DNA of 64,000 nucleotides, from assembly GCA_934661195.1 (NCBI GenBank), contig CAKUJD010000011.1, positions 1 to 64,000 of the forward strand. Reading direction: 5' to 3'. Within the stretch, counting starts at the first letter, position 1. Each line of letters starts with the position of its first letter. A program made the translations under genes and the position numbers. Source of the stretch: an uncultured Muribaculaceae bacterium. GTDB lineage: Bacteria; Bacteroidota; Bacteroidia; Bacteroidales; Muribaculaceae. Shown piece after piece: positions 63,506 through 64,000 of this stretch. The notes under the pieces were generated by a model, which was not told the origin of the DNA, did not search any database, and saw nothing but the letters and a program-made list of their open reading frames with translations.

Positions 63506-64000
63506 TTAGTTGAAGTAGTGGATGCGTCGGCGGTTGACTATGATGTAGATTATCACCGGCACGCCTATTATGGGGGTTATTGCGTTCACCGGCAGCACCC
63601 CGTGGCTGCCGCATGTGCCGCTGATGAGGGCGCACAGCAGGGCCACGTCGGCCCCGGCCAGCATGGTGGCGGGCAGCAGGCGGCCGTGGCTGCTGGTGCC
63701 GGTGGCAAGGCGCGCCATGTGTGGCACCACCATGCCAATGAAGCCTATGGGGCCGCAATAGGCGGTGACCACGGCAGTGAGCGCGCCGGCTATGAGCAGC
63801 AGCAGGTTGCGCGTGCGGCGGGTGTCCACGCCCAGGTTTTGCGCATAGCGCGTGCCCAGCAGCATGGCGTTCAGCGGCTTCACCATGAGCGCGCTTGCCG
63901 CCAGTGCCGCAGCAATGCAGCCTCCGAACACGGGCAGCTGGTCCAATCCCACGCTGGCAAAGTTGCCAAACCCCCACGCTACATAGCTCTGCAGACCCTC
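63506..64000 (-). CDS. FecCD/BtuC-type ABC permease, truncated by the window edge
   Basis: The last 164 residues of a polytopic permease; the frame is open to the window end, so the start lies outside. The visible part starts EGLQSYVAWGFGNFASVGLDQLP, matching the FecCD segment around LxxxxxWxxGS. It continues with NLGVDTRRTRNLLLLIAGALTAVVTAYCGPIGFIGMVVPHMAR, the FecCD hallmark, then GADVALLCALISG and PVNAITPIIGVPVIIYII. It forms the inner-membrane channel for siderophore, haem or cobalamin import with the following ATPase. Confidence 0.93.
   Translation of the reverse strand, partial: EGLQSYVAWGFGNFASVGLDQLPVFGGCIAAALAASALMVKPLNAMLLGTRYAQNLGVDTRRTRNLLLLIAGALTAVVTAYCGPIGFIGMVVPHMARLATGTSSHGRLLPATMLAGADVALLCALISGTCGSHGVLPVNAITPIIGVPVIIYIIVNRRRIHYFN

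Overview
The window reads as a chromosomal segment of a high-GC member of the Bacteroidales, most like a gut Muribaculaceae-type organism. This rests on Bacteroidota-type promoters (TTTG, about 20 bases, TAnnTTTG), families largely confined to Bacteroidales (DUF4270, DUF4827, DUF3843, a stand-alone glycogen-synthase N-domain, Lnb/DUF4105, a 1122-residue SecA), type IX secretion-style C-terminal domains and BspA-like proteins. The family-level placement is inference. High GC produces many long antisense open frames; these were discarded.

Layout. 0-1.1 kb: a REP-associated tyrosine transposase (RAYT) gene flanked by 112-bp direct repeats that end in perfect palindromes. 1.1-5.2 kb: a large secreted multidomain protein and a nitroreductase. 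5.3-11.7 kb: a same-strand set with a transglutaminase-like protein, an NlpC/P60 endopeptidase and a dipeptide epimerase (a muropeptide-salvage set), then an SGNH hydrolase plus MBOAT acyltransferase pair. 11.6-18.1 kb: an AT-richer accessory stretch with a repeat-filled gap, an AraC regulator, an S74-chaperone/T9SS surface protein, a gingipain-like protease gene and a BspA-like gene. The last two carry four frame breaks, each explicable by loss of one base. 18.3-25.8 kb: nrnA, DUF4827 lipoprotein, glmM, a GT4 glycosyltransferase and, convergent to it, two exported proteins of unknown function.

25.9-32 kb (minus strand): an OmpA-family porin-like protein, then an operon of response regulator, histidine kinase and PiT-type phosphate transporter. 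32-34 kb: hflX and an OmpH/Skp chaperone. 34.3-40.1 kb: tRNA-His and a tightly overlapping operon dsbD-mazG-topB-NUDIX-small Cys-rich membrane protein, driven from a promoter that lies inside a tandem repeat. 40.4-42.2 kb: a small accessory cassette of a secreted Rhs-derived zinc-metalloprotease-like protein, translationally coupled to two paralogous lipoproteins; this is the best candidate for an undescribed effector/immunity module. 42.3-45.1 kb: tRNA-Cys, nagA, an OmpH-like lipoprotein and a 64-aa membrane protein.

45.2-55.7 kb (plus strand): pepD, an N-acetylmuramidase, a divergent DXS-like enzyme, an alpha/beta hydrolase, the truncated glycogen-synthase-like protein with its DUF4270 partner, tRNA-Thr, DUF3843 and SIMPL proteins. 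55.7-64 kb (minus strand after a decayed REP element): secA, an alkaline-phosphatase-fold protein that seems to lack metal ligands, an Lnb-type lipoprotein N-acyltransferase candidate, and the ATPase and truncated permease of an iron/cobalamin-type ABC importer.

Envelope maintenance is a common theme (Sec export, lipoprotein acylation, periplasmic thiol chemistry, Skp-like chaperones, peptidoglycan turnover). Four regions stand out as accessory: 0-1.1, 11.6-18.1, 40.1-42.8 and 55.7-55.9 kb.
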